From NCBI RefSeq assembly GCF_033366695.1, contig NZ_JAOBTQ010000001.1, positions 3,286,001-3,350,000 on the forward strand: a stretch of 64,000 bases of DNA, in the 5' to 3' direction. Source of the DNA: Streptomyces sp. SCL15-4 (GTDB taxonomy: Bacteria; Actinomycetota; Actinomycetes; Streptomycetales; Streptomycetaceae). Under the pieces are notes generated by a model. That model was not told the DNA's origin and did no database searches. It saw only the letters and a list, made by a program, of their open reading frames with translations. The position numbers and the translations under genes are program-made. How positions within the stretch are numbered: position 1 is the stretch's first letter; each line of letters starts with the position of its first letter. Positions 50,510 through 60,055 of the stretch are shown in pieces.

Positions 50510-52333
50510 TCAGCCCAGGCGCTCCACCAGCGCGTGGTACTGGTCCCACAGCTCCTTCGGCGTGTGGTCGCCGAAGGTGTTCAGGTGCCCGGGGACCAGG
50601 GCGGCCTCCTCACGCCAGACCTCCTTGTCCACGGTGAGCAGGAAGTCCAGGTCGGCCTCGGGCAGTTCGAGCCCGTCGGTGTCCAGCGCCTCCTTGGTCG
50701 GCAGGACGCCGATCGGCGTCTCGACGCCCTCGGCCCTGCCCTCCAGCCGCTCCACGATCCACTTCAGGACGCGGGAGTTCTCGCCGAAGCCCGGCCAGAC
50801 GAACCTGCCGTCGTCGTCCTTGCGGAACCAGTTGACGTAGTAGATCTTCGGCAGCCTGGACTGGTCCTTGTCCTTGGCCACGTCGATCCAGTGGGCCATG
50901 TAGTCGCCCATGTTGTAGCCGCAGAACGGCAGCATCGCGAACGGGTCGCGGCGCAGCTCGCCGACCTTGCCCTCGGCCGCCGCGGTCTTCTCGGAGGCCA
51001 CGTTGGCGCCGAGGAAGACGCCGTGGTTCCAGTCGAAGGACTCCGTCACCAGCGGCACGGCCGAGGCGCGGCGGCCGCCGAAGAGGATCGCGGAGATCGG
51101 CACGCCCTTGGGGTCCTCCCACTCGGGCGCGATGGTCGGGCACTGCGCGGCCGGCACGGTGAAGCGGGCGTTGGGGTGGGCGGCCGGGGTCTGCGACTGC
51201 GGCGTCCAGTCGTTGCCCTTCCAGTCGGTGAGGCGGGCCGGGGGTTCCTCGGTCATGCCCTCCCACCACACGTCGCCGTCGTCGGTGAGCGCGACGTTGG
51301 TGAAGACCGCGTTGCCCCACAGCGTCTTCATCGCGTTGGCGTTGGTGTGCTCGCCGGTGCCGGGCGCGACGCCGAAGAAGCCCGCCTCGGGGTTGATCGC
51401 GTACAGGCGGCCGTCCTCGCCGAACCGCATCCACGCGATGTCGTCGCCGACGGTCTCCACCGTCCAGCCGGAGATCGTGGGCTCCAGCATGGCGAGGTTG
51501 GTCTTGCCGCAGGCGGAGGGGAAGGCGGCGGCGACGTACTTGGCCTCGCCCTGCGGCGGGGTGAGCTTCAGGATCAGCATGTGCTCGGCCAGCCAGCCCT
51601 CGTCACGCGCCATGACCGAGGCGATGCGCAGCGCGTAGCACTTCTTGCCGAGCAGGGCGTTGCCGCCGTAGCCGGAGCCGTAGGACCAGATCTCGCGGCT
51701 CTCGGGGAAGTGCGAGATGTACTTGGTCGCGTTGCAGGGCCAGGGGACGTCCTCCTGGCCCGGCTCCAGCGGGGCGCCGAGCGTGTGGACGGCCTTGACG
51801 AAGAAGCCCTCGTCGCCCAGCTCGTCCAGGACGGCCCGGCCCATGCGCGTCATCGTGCGCATGGAGACGGCCACGTAGGCGGAGTCGGTGATCTCCACGC
51901 CCAGCGCGGACAGCGGGGAGCCGAGCGGGCCCATGCAGAACGGGACGACGTACATCGTGCGGCCCCGCATCGAGCCGCGGAACAGGCCCTGGTCGCCGGT
52001 GAAGATCTCCCGCATCTCGGCGGGCGCCTTCCAGTGGTTGGTCGGGCCCGCGTCCTCCTCCTTGTCGGAGCAGATGAAGGTGCGGTCCTCGACGCGCGCG
52101 ACGTCGGTCGGGTCCGAGGCGGCGTAGTAGGAGTGCGGGCGCTTGACCGGGTCCAGCTTCTTGAACGTTCCCTTGGCGACCAGTTCCTCGCACAGCCGCT
52201 CGTACTCGGCCTCGGAGCCGTCGCACCAGACCACGCTGTCCGGCTGCGTCAGTTCGGCGATCTCGTTGACCCAGGAGATCAGTTCCCGGTGCTTGGTGGG
52301 GACGACGGTGGGAGCCGCGTTGTCGCGCGCCAC
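50510..52333 (-). CDS. pckG: Phosphoenolpyruvate carboxykinase (GTP)
   Basis: This 607-residue enzyme has the GTP-type family features. The active-site loop [13 protein letters not shown] has the reactive Cys in the kinase-1 (P-loop) motif. The [31 protein letters not shown] region contains kinase-2 and the metal site. ILFGGRR and WNHGVFLGA follow, and nucleotide-binding FCGYN lies later. It interconverts oxaloacetate and phosphoenolpyruvate in gluconeogenesis. The GTG at 52333 has AGGAG five bases upstream. It stands alone between the two hairpins and the divergent TrhA gene. Confidence 0.97.
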   Translation of the reverse strand: MARDNAAPTVVPTKHRELISWVNEIAELTQPDSVVWCDGSEAEYERLCEELVAKGTFKKLDPVKRPHSYYAASDPTDVARVEDRTFICSDKEEDAGPTNHWKAPAEMREIFTGDQGLFRGSMRGRTMYVVPFCMGPLGSPLSALGVEITDSAYVAVSMRTMTRMGRAVLDELGDEGFFVKAVHTLGAPLEPGQEDVPWPCNATKYISHFPESREIWSYGSGYGGNALLGKKCYALRIASVMARDEGWLAEHMLILKLTPPQGEAKYVAAAFPSACGKTNLAMLEPTISGWTVETVGDDIAWMRFGEDGRLYAINPEAGFFGVAPGTGEHTNANAMKTLWGNAVFTNVALTDDGDVWWEGMTEEPPARLTDWKGNDWTPQSQTPAAHPNARFTVPAAQCPTIAPEWEDPKGVPISAILFGGRRASAVPLVTESFDWNHGVFLGANVASEKTAAAEGKVGELRRDPFAMLPFCGYNMGDYMAHWIDVAKDKDQSRLPKIYYVNWFRKDDDGRFVWPGFGENSRVLKWIVERLEGRAEGVETPIGVLPTKEALDTDGLELPEADLDFLLTVDKEVWREEAALVPGHLNTFGDHTPKELWDQYHALVERLG

Positions 52334-52623
52334 GATTGCTCCTAAGTGAGGGTTTTTTGTTGGTTCGCCCCGTGGGGGCCGCGACCCGGATGCTTCGTAG
52401 CCCGCTCATCCGGTGCCGACCGCACTCATTTGATCATCCGAGTCTAGTGCCCATCTGTCCAGGGGGCATCACAGGTGAGCGGCGTGAGGAATGCCACGAT
52501 GTCCAGGTCGTTTTGCGTCCACGTTGGGTTCGCCTGAAGGACTTTTTGCCAACGGATCTTCGAGGTGGCGTGGATGCGTATACATTGACGATCGATTTAC
52601 GGCAGCCTGGGTACCATCCCCGC

Positions 52624-53337
52624 ATGACTGCGTCCGTCCCCGACGCGCCCACGGACACGCCGGCCGCCGGCCGCGGTCCCGTCGCGCTTTCCCTGCCGCA
52701 TCCGGTCAAGCCCCGTCTCCGCGGCTGGCTGCACCTGGGCATGTTCCCGGCCGCGCTCGTCGCGGGCCTCGTACTCACCGCGCTCGCCGACTCGACCAGA
52801 GGCCGCATAGCCTGCGGCGTCTACGCCCTGACGGCGTGTCTGCTCTTCGGTGTCAGCGCGCTGTACCACCGGGGCAACTGGAGCCCCCGCATGGACGGCG
52901 TGCTGCGCCGCCTGGATCACGCCAACATCTTCCTGATCATCGCGGGCACCTACACCCCGCTGACCCTGCTGCTCCTGCCCGGCGGGAAGGGCCGCTGGCT
53001 GCTCTGGAGCATCTGGGCCGCCGCCGCGGCCGGCATCGTCTTCCGCGTCTTCTGGGTCGGCGCCCCGCGCTGGCTGTACACGCCCTGCTACATCGCGATG
53101 GGCTGGGCCGCCGTGTTCTTCCTGCCGGACTTCCTGCGCACCGGCGGCATCGCCGTCCTGGTCCTGGTCGTGGTCGGCGGCCTGCTGTACAGCGCCGGCG
53201 GCGTGATCTACGGCATCAAGCGCCCCAACCCGTCACCGCGCTGGTTCGGCTTCCACGAGGTCTTCCACTCCCTCACCCTCGCCGCGTTCGTCGTGCACTA
53301 CGTCGGCATCTCCCTGGTCGCCTACCAGCACGCGTAA
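52624..53337 (+). CDS. TrhA/hemolysin III (PAQR) membrane protein
   Basis: This 237-residue protein has seven predicted helices. The PAQR/hemolysin III signature includes SALYHRGNWSP, LDHANIFLIIAGTYTPLTLLLL, the metal-binding His/Asp residues and the C-terminal FHEVFHSLTLAAFVVHYV. Family members (TrhA) affect membrane-energised homeostasis and metal/lipid phenotypes; they are not proven haemolysins. The ATG has no clear ribosome-binding site. TTGACG (52585-52590) lies upstream, but the spacing to the -10-like TACCAT (52612) is too long to be sure. It is divergent from pckG over a 290-bp gap. Confidence 0.9.
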   Translation: MTASVPDAPTDTPAAGRGPVALSLPHPVKPRLRGWLHLGMFPAALVAGLVLTALADSTRGRIACGVYALTACLLFGVSALYHRGNWSPRMDGVLRRLDHANIFLIIAGTYTPLTLLLLPGGKGRWLLWSIWAAAAAGIVFRVFWVGAPRWLYTPCYIAMGWAAVFFLPDFLRTGGIAVLVLVVVGGLLYSAGGVIYGIKRPNPSPRWFGFHEVFHSLTLAAFVVHYVGISLVAYQHA

Positions 53338-53394
53338 GCCGCTTCCCGGAGAAAAACGCCAGGTCCGCGCGGCATCCCGTGCCATGCTGGCCGG

Positions 53395-54129
53395 GTGAAC
53401 GGAACCGAGATCCACGTCGAAGTCGACCCCGGACTGCATCTGTTCGTGCCGGCCGCCCGCCGCCGCGGGTCCACACCGGTGGCCACGGACGGCGTCTCGA
53501 CGCTCGGCCATGTCGTCGAGTCCCTCGGCATCCCGCTCACCGAGGTCGGCACCCTGGTCGTGGACGGCCGCCCGGTCGCGCCCGGACACATCCCGGGGGC
53601 GGCCGAGCGGGTCCTCATCCGGCCGGTGGAACGACCGCAGCGGGTGCCCGGCGCGCCGCTGCGCTTCCTCCTCGACGTCCACCTCGGCACGCTGGCCCGC
53701 CGGCTGCGGCTGCTCGGCGTGGACACGGCGTACGAGTCGACGGACATCGGCGACCCGGCGCTGGCCGCCCGCTCGGCGGCCGAGAAGCGGGTGATGCTCA
53801 GCCGCGACCGGGGGCTGCTGCGCCGCCGGGAGCTGTGGGCCGGCGCGTTCGTCTACAGCACCCGCCCCGACGACCAGCTGGACGACGTCCTCGACCGCTT
53901 CGCCCCCGAGCTGCGTCCCTGGACCCGCTGCACCGCGTGCAACGGCCTGCTGCGGGACGCCGCCAAGGAAGAGGTCGCCGACCAGCTCAAGAGCGGCACC
54001 CAGCGCACCTACGACGTGTTCGCCCGGTGCGCGGACTGCGGCCGCGCGTACTGGAAGGGCGCGCACCACGACCAGCTGGAGGCCATCGTGGAGCGCGCCC
54101 TGAACCGGCGCGGCGCGGCCCGCAGCTGA
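53395..54129 (+). CDS. Mut7-C RNase-domain protein with ubiquitin-like N terminus
   Basis: This 244-residue protein starts at GTG 53395. Residues about 1-85 are a ubiquitin/ThiS-like beta-grasp domain. Residues about 88-195 are a Mut7-C PIN-like RNase domain (FLLDVHLGTLARRLRLLGVDTAY, the active Asp residues and VMLSRDRGLL). A C-terminal zinc ribbon (CTACNG...CADCGRAYW) closes it. The combination suggests an RNA or ribosome-linked nuclease. This is the usual Streptomyces Mut7-C architecture. It lies 57 bases after the TrhA gene. Confidence 0.87.
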   Translation: MNGTEIHVEVDPGLHLFVPAARRRGSTPVATDGVSTLGHVVESLGIPLTEVGTLVVDGRPVAPGHIPGAAERVLIRPVERPQRVPGAPLRFLLDVHLGTLARRLRLLGVDTAYESTDIGDPALAARSAAEKRVMLSRDRGLLRRRELWAGAFVYSTRPDDQLDDVLDRFAPELRPWTRCTACNGLLRDAAKEEVADQLKSGTQRTYDVFARCADCGRAYWKGAHHDQLEAIVERALNRRGAARS

Positions 54130-54174
54130 CGGCCGCTCACTCCTCCGCGCCCGCGCGGCGGCCGTGGCCCTCGT

Positions 54175-56208
54175 TCAGGAGGCGGTCAGCCGCGTCCGCA
54201 GGGCCTGCGGGTCCGTCACCGGCAGGTCGCAGACGAAGCCCCGGCAGACGTACGCGGCCGGGGCACCGTCGACGAGGGTGCGGCCGGCCAGCAGCGGGAA
54301 CTCGTCGCTGTCCGGGATGCCGCAGGCGACGACGGCCCCCGGGGCGGCGCCCAGCAGGGCCGTACGGTACAGGGCGGCCGTCCGCTCGTCGTCCGGGCCG
54401 GGTCCCACGACGGCCACCTCGCGCGGCCCGTCGAGCAGCGCCTCGGCCACGGCCAGCCCCCATCCGATGAACCGCGGCACGCGCGGCCCGAGGGTCTTCA
54501 CGACGCCCAGGGCCCGCTCGGCGGCGGCCCGGTGGGGCTCGGAGCCGGTGTGGGCGGCGTAGCTCAGCAGGGCGCCGGCCGCGGCGGTCCAGCCGGAGGG
54601 GGCGGCGTTGTCGGTGGGGTCCTGGGGCCGGCGGATCAGCCGCTCGGCGTCGGAGGCGGTGTCGAACAGGGCGCCGGTCTCCGGGTCGGCGAACCGGTCC
54701 ATGACATGGTCGAGCAGCAGTCCGGCGAACTCCAGCCAGACGCCCTCGCCGGTGACCGAGGCGAGCGCGAGGAAGCCCTCGGCGACGTCGCCGTAGTCCT
54801 CCAGCACACCCGCGTTGGGGCCGACCCGGCCGTCCTTGCTGGTGCGGGCGAGACGGGCGTGGTCGTCCAGGTGGACGCGGACCAGCAGGTCGGCGGCGCC
54901 GACCGCGGCCTCGACCAGGTCGGGCCGGCCGAAGTAGGCACCGGTCTCGGCGAGCGCGGCGACGGCGAGCCCGTTCCAGGCGGCGACGACCTTGTCGTCC
55001 CGGCCGGGGGCGGGCCGCAGGGCGCGGGCGTCGAGCAGCCGGCGCCGGACAGAGGCGACCTTCTCCGCGTCGAAGACCCCTTCGGTCTGCGGCAGTTGCA
55101 GCACGGACCGGCCGTGCTCGAAGGTGCCCTCCTCGGTCACGCCGAAGTACTGGGCGGCGAGTGCGGCGTCGTCGCCGAGGACGTCGCGCAGTTCCCCGGG
55201 CGTCCACACGTAGTACGCCCCCTCCACGTGCCGTCCGGTGCCGTCGTCGCTGTCGGCGTCCAGGGCGGAGGCGAACCCGCCCTCGGGCGTGCGCAGTTCG
55301 CGGACGAGGAAGTCGGCGGTCTCCAGCGCGACCCGCCGGGCGAGGTCCGAGCCGGTGGCCCGCCACAGGTGGGCGTAGACCCGGCACAGCAGGGCGTTGT
55401 CGTAGAGCATCTTCTCGAAGTGCGGCACGACCCAGTCCCGGTCGACGGAGTAGCGGGCGAACCCGCCGCCGAGCTGGTCGTAGATCCCGCCCCGCGCCAT
55501 CCGCTCACAGGTGTCCGCGGCCATCTGCAGCGCGCCTTCGGCGCCCGTGCGGGCGTGGTGGCGCAGCAGGAACTCCAGCACCATGGACGGCGGGAACTTG
55601 GGCGCGCCGCCGAATCCGCCGCGCTGCGGGTCGTACTCGCGGGTGAGGCCGAGCAGGGCCTGCGCGAGTTCCTGCTCACCGGGCGCCTCGGCGGCCTGCC
55701 GGACGATCTCTCGCTGGGCGAGATCGCGGACGATCTTCCCGGCGACCTCGCTGACCTCGTCGTGCCGGGTGGTCCAGGCCTGCTGGACGCCCTCCAGCAC
55801 CTGCCGGAAGGAGGGCATGCCGTGGCGCGGGGCCGGCGGGAAGTAGGTGCCGAAGTAGAAGGGCTCGGCGTCGGGCGTGAGGAAGACGGTCATGGGCCAT
55901 CCGCCGTGCCCGGTGGCCGCCTGGACGGCCTCCATGTACACCGCGTCCACGTCCGGCCGCTCCTCGCGGTCGACCTTGACGCTGACGAAGTGCTCGTTCA
56001 GGTAGTCGGCGGTGGCCCGGTCCTCGAAGGACTCGTGGGCCATGACGTGACACCAGTGGCAGCTGCTGTACCCGACGCTCAGCAGGACCGGTCTGTTCGT
56101 CCTGCGGGCCTCCGCGAAGGCCTCGGCCGACCACGGCCACCAGTCGACGGGGTTGTCGGCGTGCTGGAGCAGATACGGGGACGTCTCATGGGCCAGTCGG
56201 TTCCGCAT
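54175..56208 (-). CDS. DUF255 thioredoxin-fold protein (YyaL/SPATA20-like)
   Basis: This 677-residue protein has an N-terminal thioredoxin-like DUF255 domain (about 1-165) with the CXXC motif in [16 protein letters not shown]. An (alpha/alpha)6-barrel of the glycoside hydrolase/cellobiose epimerase type follows (about 200-560: [52 protein letters not shown] and [13 protein letters not shown]), then a C-terminal Rossmann-like part. Its activity is unknown. The first codons, ATGCGG, come from DNA that differs from the probable original GTG start. The homologous 5' copy at 57152-57304 shows what was there before. Confidence 0.92.
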   Translation of the reverse strand: MRNRLAHETSPYLLQHADNPVDWWPWSAEAFAEARRTNRPVLLSVGYSSCHWCHVMAHESFEDRATADYLNEHFVSVKVDREERPDVDAVYMEAVQAATGHGGWPMTVFLTPDAEPFYFGTYFPPAPRHGMPSFRQVLEGVQQAWTTRHDEVSEVAGKIVRDLAQREIVRQAAEAPGEQELAQALLGLTREYDPQRGGFGGAPKFPPSMVLEFLLRHHARTGAEGALQMAADTCERMARGGIYDQLGGGFARYSVDRDWVVPHFEKMLYDNALLCRVYAHLWRATGSDLARRVALETADFLVRELRTPEGGFASALDADSDDGTGRHVEGAYYVWTPGELRDVLGDDAALAAQYFGVTEEGTFEHGRSVLQLPQTEGVFDAEKVASVRRRLLDARALRPAPGRDDKVVAAWNGLAVAALAETGAYFGRPDLVEAAVGAADLLVRVHLDDHARLARTSKDGRVGPNAGVLEDYGDVAEGFLALASVTGEGVWLEFAGLLLDHVMDRFADPETGALFDTASDAERLIRRPQDPTDNAAPSGWTAAAGALLSYAAHTGSEPHRAAAERALGVVKTLGPRVPRFIGWGLAVAEALLDGPREVAVVGPGPDDERTAALYRTALLGAAPGAVVACGIPDSDEFPLLAGRTLVDGAPAAYVCRGFVCDLPVTDPQALRTRLTAS
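56051..56203. repeat. 153-bp direct repeat, copy 1 (inside DUF255 gene)
   Basis: This segment is identical, base for base, to 57152-57304. It spans DUF255 codons from about the third residue to the CHWC motif. Flanking bases differ on both sides, so the repeat ends are sharp. The two copies enclose vapBC. Confidence 0.97.
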
Positions 56209-56440
56209 GGTGCCCATCCTGCCGCAGTACCCCGGAATCGGCGCACGGTCACCGGGACGCGCCCGAAGCGCGGGGGCGGCCCGGGGAGCCGGCCGGCAGA
56301 GAGGGCAGGGGTTCTCCTTCTCGATCCGGGTCCCCCGCTGTCCCACCTGCTTCGCTCCAGTAAAAGATCAGGAGAAAACGTGGCTCGCGGGAGGCGACGG
56401 AACCCTCTCCTTGTAATAGAGGTTGTCCTACACTTTGGGC

Positions 56441-56713
56441 ATGAAGCCGACCCGAGCCGGGACCACTGAGAACATCTCCGTGTCCATGCCCGCCGAACTG
56501 GTCAGTGAGCTCCGCTCTCGAACCGGTCGTCGCGGACTGTCCGGCTACATCACCGAAGCCGTCAGGCACCAGCTCGCCATGGACGGGCTCGCCGAGATCG
56601 TCGCGGCCCACGAGGAAGTGCACGGCGCGCTCACAGAGCACGAGATCGAAACCGCTCGTCGCGAGCTGTTCGGGGACGAGAACGCCAGGGATGTCGAGCG
56701 GGGCGTTGCGTGA
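56441..56713 (+). CDS. VapB-type antitoxin (ribbon-helix-helix)
   Basis: The ATG at 56441 gives 90 residues. The N-terminal half (ENISVSMPAELVSELRSRT, then GYITEAVRHQL) is a ribbon-helix-helix DNA-binding domain. The C-terminal half is a charged helix that would wrap the toxin. It has no Shine-Dalgarno; TACACT (56429-56434) six bases before the ATG suggests a leaderless transcript. Its TGA overlaps the toxin GTG (GTGA). Confidence 0.85.
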   Translation: MKPTRAGTTENISVSMPAELVSELRSRTGRRGLSGYITEAVRHQLAMDGLAEIVAAHEEVHGALTEHEIETARRELFGDENARDVERGVA

Positions 56714-57117
56714 AGGAGCAGCCGGCCCGCTCGCTGGTGCTCGACTCCGAGGCGCTCTCCCTGCTCCTGCGCAACGACCGCAAGATGGCCGCTCGCATCG
56801 AGGCATCCCGGCAGGTCGGAGTTCCCGTCCTCGTGTCTGCGCTGACCATCGTCGAAGCCGTGCACGGGAAGACCGATCTGGCGCGCTTGAAGTGGGTGCT
56901 CTCCCGGTTGCGGGTGGAACCGGTCAGCCAGGAGGACTCCCTGACCGCGGTGGAGCTGCTTCAGGACGCAGGCGGGCTGCACGGGCACAAGTACGCGATC
57001 GACGCCCTCGTCGCCGCGCTCGCGCTCCGCGTCCCAGCCCCCGTGATCGTCCTGACTTCCGACCGCGATGACTGGTCGAAGCTCTGCGGGAACCGCGTGA
57101 TCATCAGAGAGGTGTGA
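56710..57117 (+). CDS. VapC-type PIN-domain toxin
   Basis: This 135-residue PIN domain has the four acidic metal-binding positions: Asp12 (VLDSEAL), Glu49 (TIVEAVHG), Asp98 (YAIDALVAAL) and Asp118 (LTSDRDDW). VapC toxins are Mg2+-dependent RNases cutting tRNA or rRNA. Translation is coupled to the antitoxin by a four-base overlap. All key residues are kept, so it is probably active. Confidence 0.87.
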   Translation: MKEQPARSLVLDSEALSLLLRNDRKMAARIEASRQVGVPVLVSALTIVEAVHGKTDLARLKWVLSRLRVEPVSQEDSLTAVELLQDAGGLHGHKYAIDALVAALALRVPAPVIVLTSDRDDWSKLCGNRVIIREV

Positions 57118-57144
57118 GCACCGCCGACTACTGGGTTCGCGAGT

Positions 57145-57306
57145 TCACTGGCACCAGTGGCAGCTGCTGTACCCGACGCTCAGCAGGACCGGTCTGTTCG
57201 TCCTGCGGGCCTCCGCGAAGGCCTCGGCCGACCACGGCCACCAGTCGACGGGGTTGTCGGCGTGCTGGAGCAGATACGGGGACGTCTCATGGGCCAGTCG
57301 GTTCAC
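57145..57306 (-). pseudogene. Displaced 5' fragment of the DUF255 gene
   Basis: A 53-codon open frame starts at GTG 57306 and reads [14 protein letters not shown] onward through the CHWC motif to CHWCQ and a TGA at 57145-57147. Its start has GGGAGAG eight bases upstream, better than the start of the intact gene. It is probably the ancestral beginning of the DUF255 gene, now cut off by the inserted segment. It may still be translated to a short peptide. Confidence 0.8.
57152..57304. repeat. 153-bp direct repeat, copy 2
   Basis: Perfect match to 56051-56203, offset 1101 bases. The first bases that differ are at 57151 and 57305. No gene is supported in the 257 bases between this copy's start codon and the next gene end at 57564. 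Confidence 0.97.
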
Positions 57307-57563
57307 CGTTCCGCTCTCCCACGGGCCCCGGCGGCACGGAGGACCGCGGGAGCCCCGAGCGCGCCCCGTACGGCGCTCCTCACGCGGGCGGCTGCGGCGG
57401 CCGGCAGGCGTCGTGGTGCGCGCCGGCGCACGCCCTGCCGCCGGAGCGGGGCGTACGGCCGGTGGCCGCCCGGCGGGACCGGCGGCTGCGCATGGCTCCG
57501 GACCGCCACGCCCGTGGGTGTACGGGGTGGCGGCGCGGCGGGACGGTGAGCCCCGGGGCCGGT

Positions 57564-57797
57564 CTACTGCGCCGGGGAACCGGCCTTCTTCCCGGCCGGC
57601 TCCGCCCCGGTGTCCGGGGCCTCCTTGAAGTCGACCTTCTGCATGTGCTTGCTCATCGACTTCATCAGGCCCCAGACGGCCACGGCCATCACCGCGAAGA
57701 CGATGAAGCCGAGGACACCGGGGGTGACCTTGTTCTGGTCCACCTCCTTGGCGAGGGGGACCAGGTGCGTCATTGCGAGGCTCACGCTTGCGCTCAT
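57564..57797 (-). CDS. Small single-pass membrane protein
   Basis: From ATG 57797 the product is 77 residues; ATG 57806, inside the end of mca, would add three. One helix ([22 protein letters not shown]) is followed by a basic then acidic tail ([17 protein letters not shown]). It lies one base beyond the mca stop on the same strand. Conservation beside mca in Streptomyces is remembered, not checked. Function unknown. Confidence 0.75.
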   Translation of the reverse strand: MSASVSLAMTHLVPLAKEVDQNKVTPGVLGFIVFAVMAVAVWGLMKSMSKHMQKVDFKEAPDTGAEPAGKKAGSPAQ

Positions 57798-57798
57798 G

Positions 57799-58680
57799 TC
57801 AGGCATTGTCCCGGATGCCCGCGAAGAGGTCGTCCTCGGGGAGGGAGGTATCGACCAGAGACTTCGCCAGCTCGTACTCCTCGGTGGGCCAGACCTCCTT
57901 CTGGAGCTCCAGCGGCACCTTGAACCAGCCGCCGTCCGGGTCGATCTGCGTGGCGTGGGCGATCAGCGCCTTGTCGCGGATCTCGAAGAAGTCCGCGCAG
58001 GGGACGTGCGTGGTGAGGGTGCGCTCGGTGCGCTGCATCTCGTCCCAGCGCTTGAGCCAGTCCCCGTACGGCGACTCCAGGCCGCGGTCGAGCATGGCCT
58101 GGTGCAGCGCCTCGGTGCGGGGACGGTTGAAGCCCTGGTTGTAGTACAGCTTCAGCGGCTGGTAGGCGGGCCCGTACTCGTCCTCGGGATACTTCCCGGT
58201 GTCCGCCGCGCCCTCGAACGCCACCATGGAGATCTTGTGGGTCATGATGTGGTCGGGGTGCGGATACCCGCCGTTCTCGTCGTAGGTGGTGATCACCTGC
58301 GGACGGAAGGAGCGGATCTTGCGCACCAGCTCGCCGGCCGCCCGGTCGACGTCCTCCAGCGCGAAGCAGCCCTCGGGCAGCGGGGGCAGCGGGTCGCCCT
58401 CCGGCAGGCCGGAGTCGACGAAGCCCAGCCACTCCTGCTTGACGCCGAGGATCTCGCGGGCCTCGTCCATCTCCTTCTTGCGTACCTCGTGGATGTGCTC
58501 CTCGATGTAGGCGTCGCCCTGGAGCTTGGGATTGAGGATGGATCCGCGTTCTCCGCCGGTGCAGGTCACCACCAGCACGTCCACCCCCTCGGACACGTAC
58601 TTCGCCATGGTGGCCGCGCCCTTGCTCGACTCGTCGTCGGGGTGCGCGTGAACGGCCATCAGTCGCAACTGGTCAGTCAA
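57799..58680 (-). CDS. mca: Mycothiol S-conjugate amidase
   Basis: This 293-residue zinc hydrolase of the LmbE-like family has the metal motif AVHAHPDDE at about residue 10, TCTGGERGSILN, then YDENGGYPHPDH with the third metal ligand. Mca cleaves mycothiol conjugates of electrophiles and drugs, releasing a mercapturic acid for export. It also overlaps in activity with MshB. Mycothiol is found only in actinobacteria, which fits the host. TTG 58680 is the start, with GAGGA seven bases upstream. It is divergent from the DUF4307 gene. Confidence 0.96.
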   Translation of the reverse strand: MTDQLRLMAVHAHPDDESSKGAATMAKYVSEGVDVLVVTCTGGERGSILNPKLQGDAYIEEHIHEVRKKEMDEAREILGVKQEWLGFVDSGLPEGDPLPPLPEGCFALEDVDRAAGELVRKIRSFRPQVITTYDENGGYPHPDHIMTHKISMVAFEGAADTGKYPEDEYGPAYQPLKLYYNQGFNRPRTEALHQAMLDRGLESPYGDWLKRWDEMQRTERTLTTHVPCADFFEIRDKALIAHATQIDPDGGWFKVPLELQKEVWPTEEYELAKSLVDTSLPEDDLFAGIRDNA

Positions 58681-58837
58681 GACTCAATCCTCGGTAACTC
58701 GGCGCCCCCGTGGCTCCGGGTGCGATCAAACAGGTGCCGTCCCGAAGGGACGTCGTTGAGGGTGGCGGTCGGGTGACAGGTGGGAGCTTCTATAGTGACC
58801 CAAGCGGGGGGCGAATAATTCCGCGGAGAGGACGATC

Positions 58838-59236
58838 ATGAGTACCGCGAGCACGCGGCTGCCCGAGGGCCGCTACGGCCGCGCCTCGGACGAGCGCGCC
58901 GACCGCAAGCTCAAGATCGCCGCCTTGGTGCTGGGCGCGGCACTGCTCGCCCTGGTCGGTTACTTCGCCTACCACTATGTGGCGCGGAACGAGATCAGCG
59001 CCCAGGTCATCGCCTTCCAGGCGTCCGACGACGCGGTCCGGGTCCATCTGGAGGTCCGCAAGGACGCCGGTGCGTCCGGCTACTGCACCGTGCGGTCCCA
59101 GTCGGAGGAGGGCGCCGAGGTGGGCCGGGCCGACTTCCGCTTCACCGGTCCGGACACGCGCGTCGACAAGGTCGTCACGCTTCGGACGACCTCCCGGGGG
59201 ACGACGGCCGAGCTGCTGGGCTGCCACGCCGACTGA
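58838..59236 (+). CDS. DUF4307 membrane protein
   Basis: This 132-residue protein has a basic/acidic head, one membrane helix (about 28-50: KIAALVLGAALLALVGYFAYHYV) and an outside beta-rich domain (QVIAFQASDDAVRVHLEVRKDAG, CTVRSQSEEGAEVGRADFRF). This is the standard DUF4307 layout next to mca in actinobacteria. GAGAGGA lies seven bases before the ATG. Function unknown. Confidence 0.88.
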   Translation: MSTASTRLPEGRYGRASDERADRKLKIAALVLGAALLALVGYFAYHYVARNEISAQVIAFQASDDAVRVHLEVRKDAGASGYCTVRSQSEEGAEVGRADFRFTGPDTRVDKVVTLRTTSRGTTAELLGCHAD

Positions 59237-59430
59237 CGGCGACCCCTCGGACACTCCCCGGCCCCACCCGGAATACGTAGGCACTGACCTGCGTTGATGA
59301 GATTTACACGGCTTATGTCCTCCCCCTTTCGCCCATGAATTGTTAGGCTCGTGGTTTCGCCCATCCATGAGGGAACATTCTTCTGGGTAGGGCGATGCTT
59401 TGTATTCCCAGTACCGACGAGGAGCACCCT

Positions 59431-59928
59431 GTGACCCAGACCAGCGAGAACGTCACCTGGCTGACCCAGGAGGCGTACAACAAGCTCAAGGACGAGCTTG
59501 AGTACCTTACTGGTCCTGCGCGCACGGAGATCGCCGCCAAGATCGCGGCTGCGCGTGAGGAGGGCGACCTGCGCGAGAACGGCGGGTACCACGCGGCCAA
59601 GGAGGAGCAGGGCAAGCAGGAGCTGCGCGTGCGCCAGCTGACCCAGCTCCTCGAGAACGCCAAGGTCGGCGAGGCGCCGGCCGCGGACGGTGCCGTCGCG
59701 CCGGGCATGGTCGTCACGATCGCCTTCGACGGTGACGAGGACGACACGCTGACGTTCCTGCTCGCCTCCCGCGAGTACGCGAGCGCCGACATCGAGACGT
59801 ACTCGCCGCAGTCCCCGCTGGGTTCCGGCGTCATCGGCCACAAGGTCGGCGAGGACGCGCAGTACGAGCTGCCGAACGGCAAGAAGGCCTCGGTGCGGAT
59901 CCTGAAGGCCGAGCCGTACAACGGCTGA
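59431..59928 (+). CDS. greA: Transcript cleavage factor GreA
   Basis: The GTG at 59431 has GAGGAG six bases upstream and gives 165 residues. The N-terminal coiled coil (about 10-80) carries the acidic tip EEGDLRENGGYHAAKEE, which enters the RNA polymerase secondary channel to stimulate cleavage of backtracked RNA. The C-terminal FKBP-like globular domain follows (PLGSGVIGHKVGEDAQYELPNG). The frame is open further upstream, but the ribosome-binding site decides the start. An extended, strong terminator follows. Confidence 0.96.
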   Translation: MTQTSENVTWLTQEAYNKLKDELEYLTGPARTEIAAKIAAAREEGDLRENGGYHAAKEEQGKQELRVRQLTQLLENAKVGEAPAADGAVAPGMVVTIAFDGDEDDTLTFLLASREYASADIETYSPQSPLGSGVIGHKVGEDAQYELPNGKKASVRILKAEPYNG

Positions 59929-59951
59929 TCCGGCCCGCTGGCTCGCTTCCG

Positions 59952-59987
59952 GCCCCCGGCCGCCCCTCAGGGGCGGCCGGGGGCTTT
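59952..59987 (+). terminator. greA terminator
   Basis: GCCCCCGGCCGCCCC (59952-59966) pairs perfectly with 59970-59984 around a 3-base TCA loop, followed by TTT. It starts 23 bases after the greA stop. Confidence 0.8.
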
Positions 59988-60055
59988 GCCGTGCTGTCGT
60001 GCCCGGGCCGGTGCCCGGCCGATGAGGCGGGGCGAGGCCGGCCCGCCGGACCGGG

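Larger units (their letters stand above)
56204..57151. mobile_element. Inserted segment carrying vapBC
   Basis: The 948 bases between the identical 153-bp repeats hold a complete VapBC module and about 240 bases upstream of it, and nothing else. No integrase, transposase or terminal inverted repeats are visible. The arrangement is what single-crossover integration of a small circular DNA carrying the 153-bp homology would leave, or a remnant of a larger element using this gene's 5' end as attachment site. vapBC uses more AT-ending codons than its neighbours. Confidence 0.6.

Noticed and set aside
52585..52617. TTGACG...TACCAT as a TrhA promoter
   Set aside because: The spacing of 21 bases is too long for a standard sigma-70-type promoter, so it is mentioned only in the gene entry.
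57307..57563. Additional plus-strand gene running from vapC into 57113-57923
   Set aside because: This open frame crosses the repeat and the antisense of the small membrane protein and mca; composition is a shadow.
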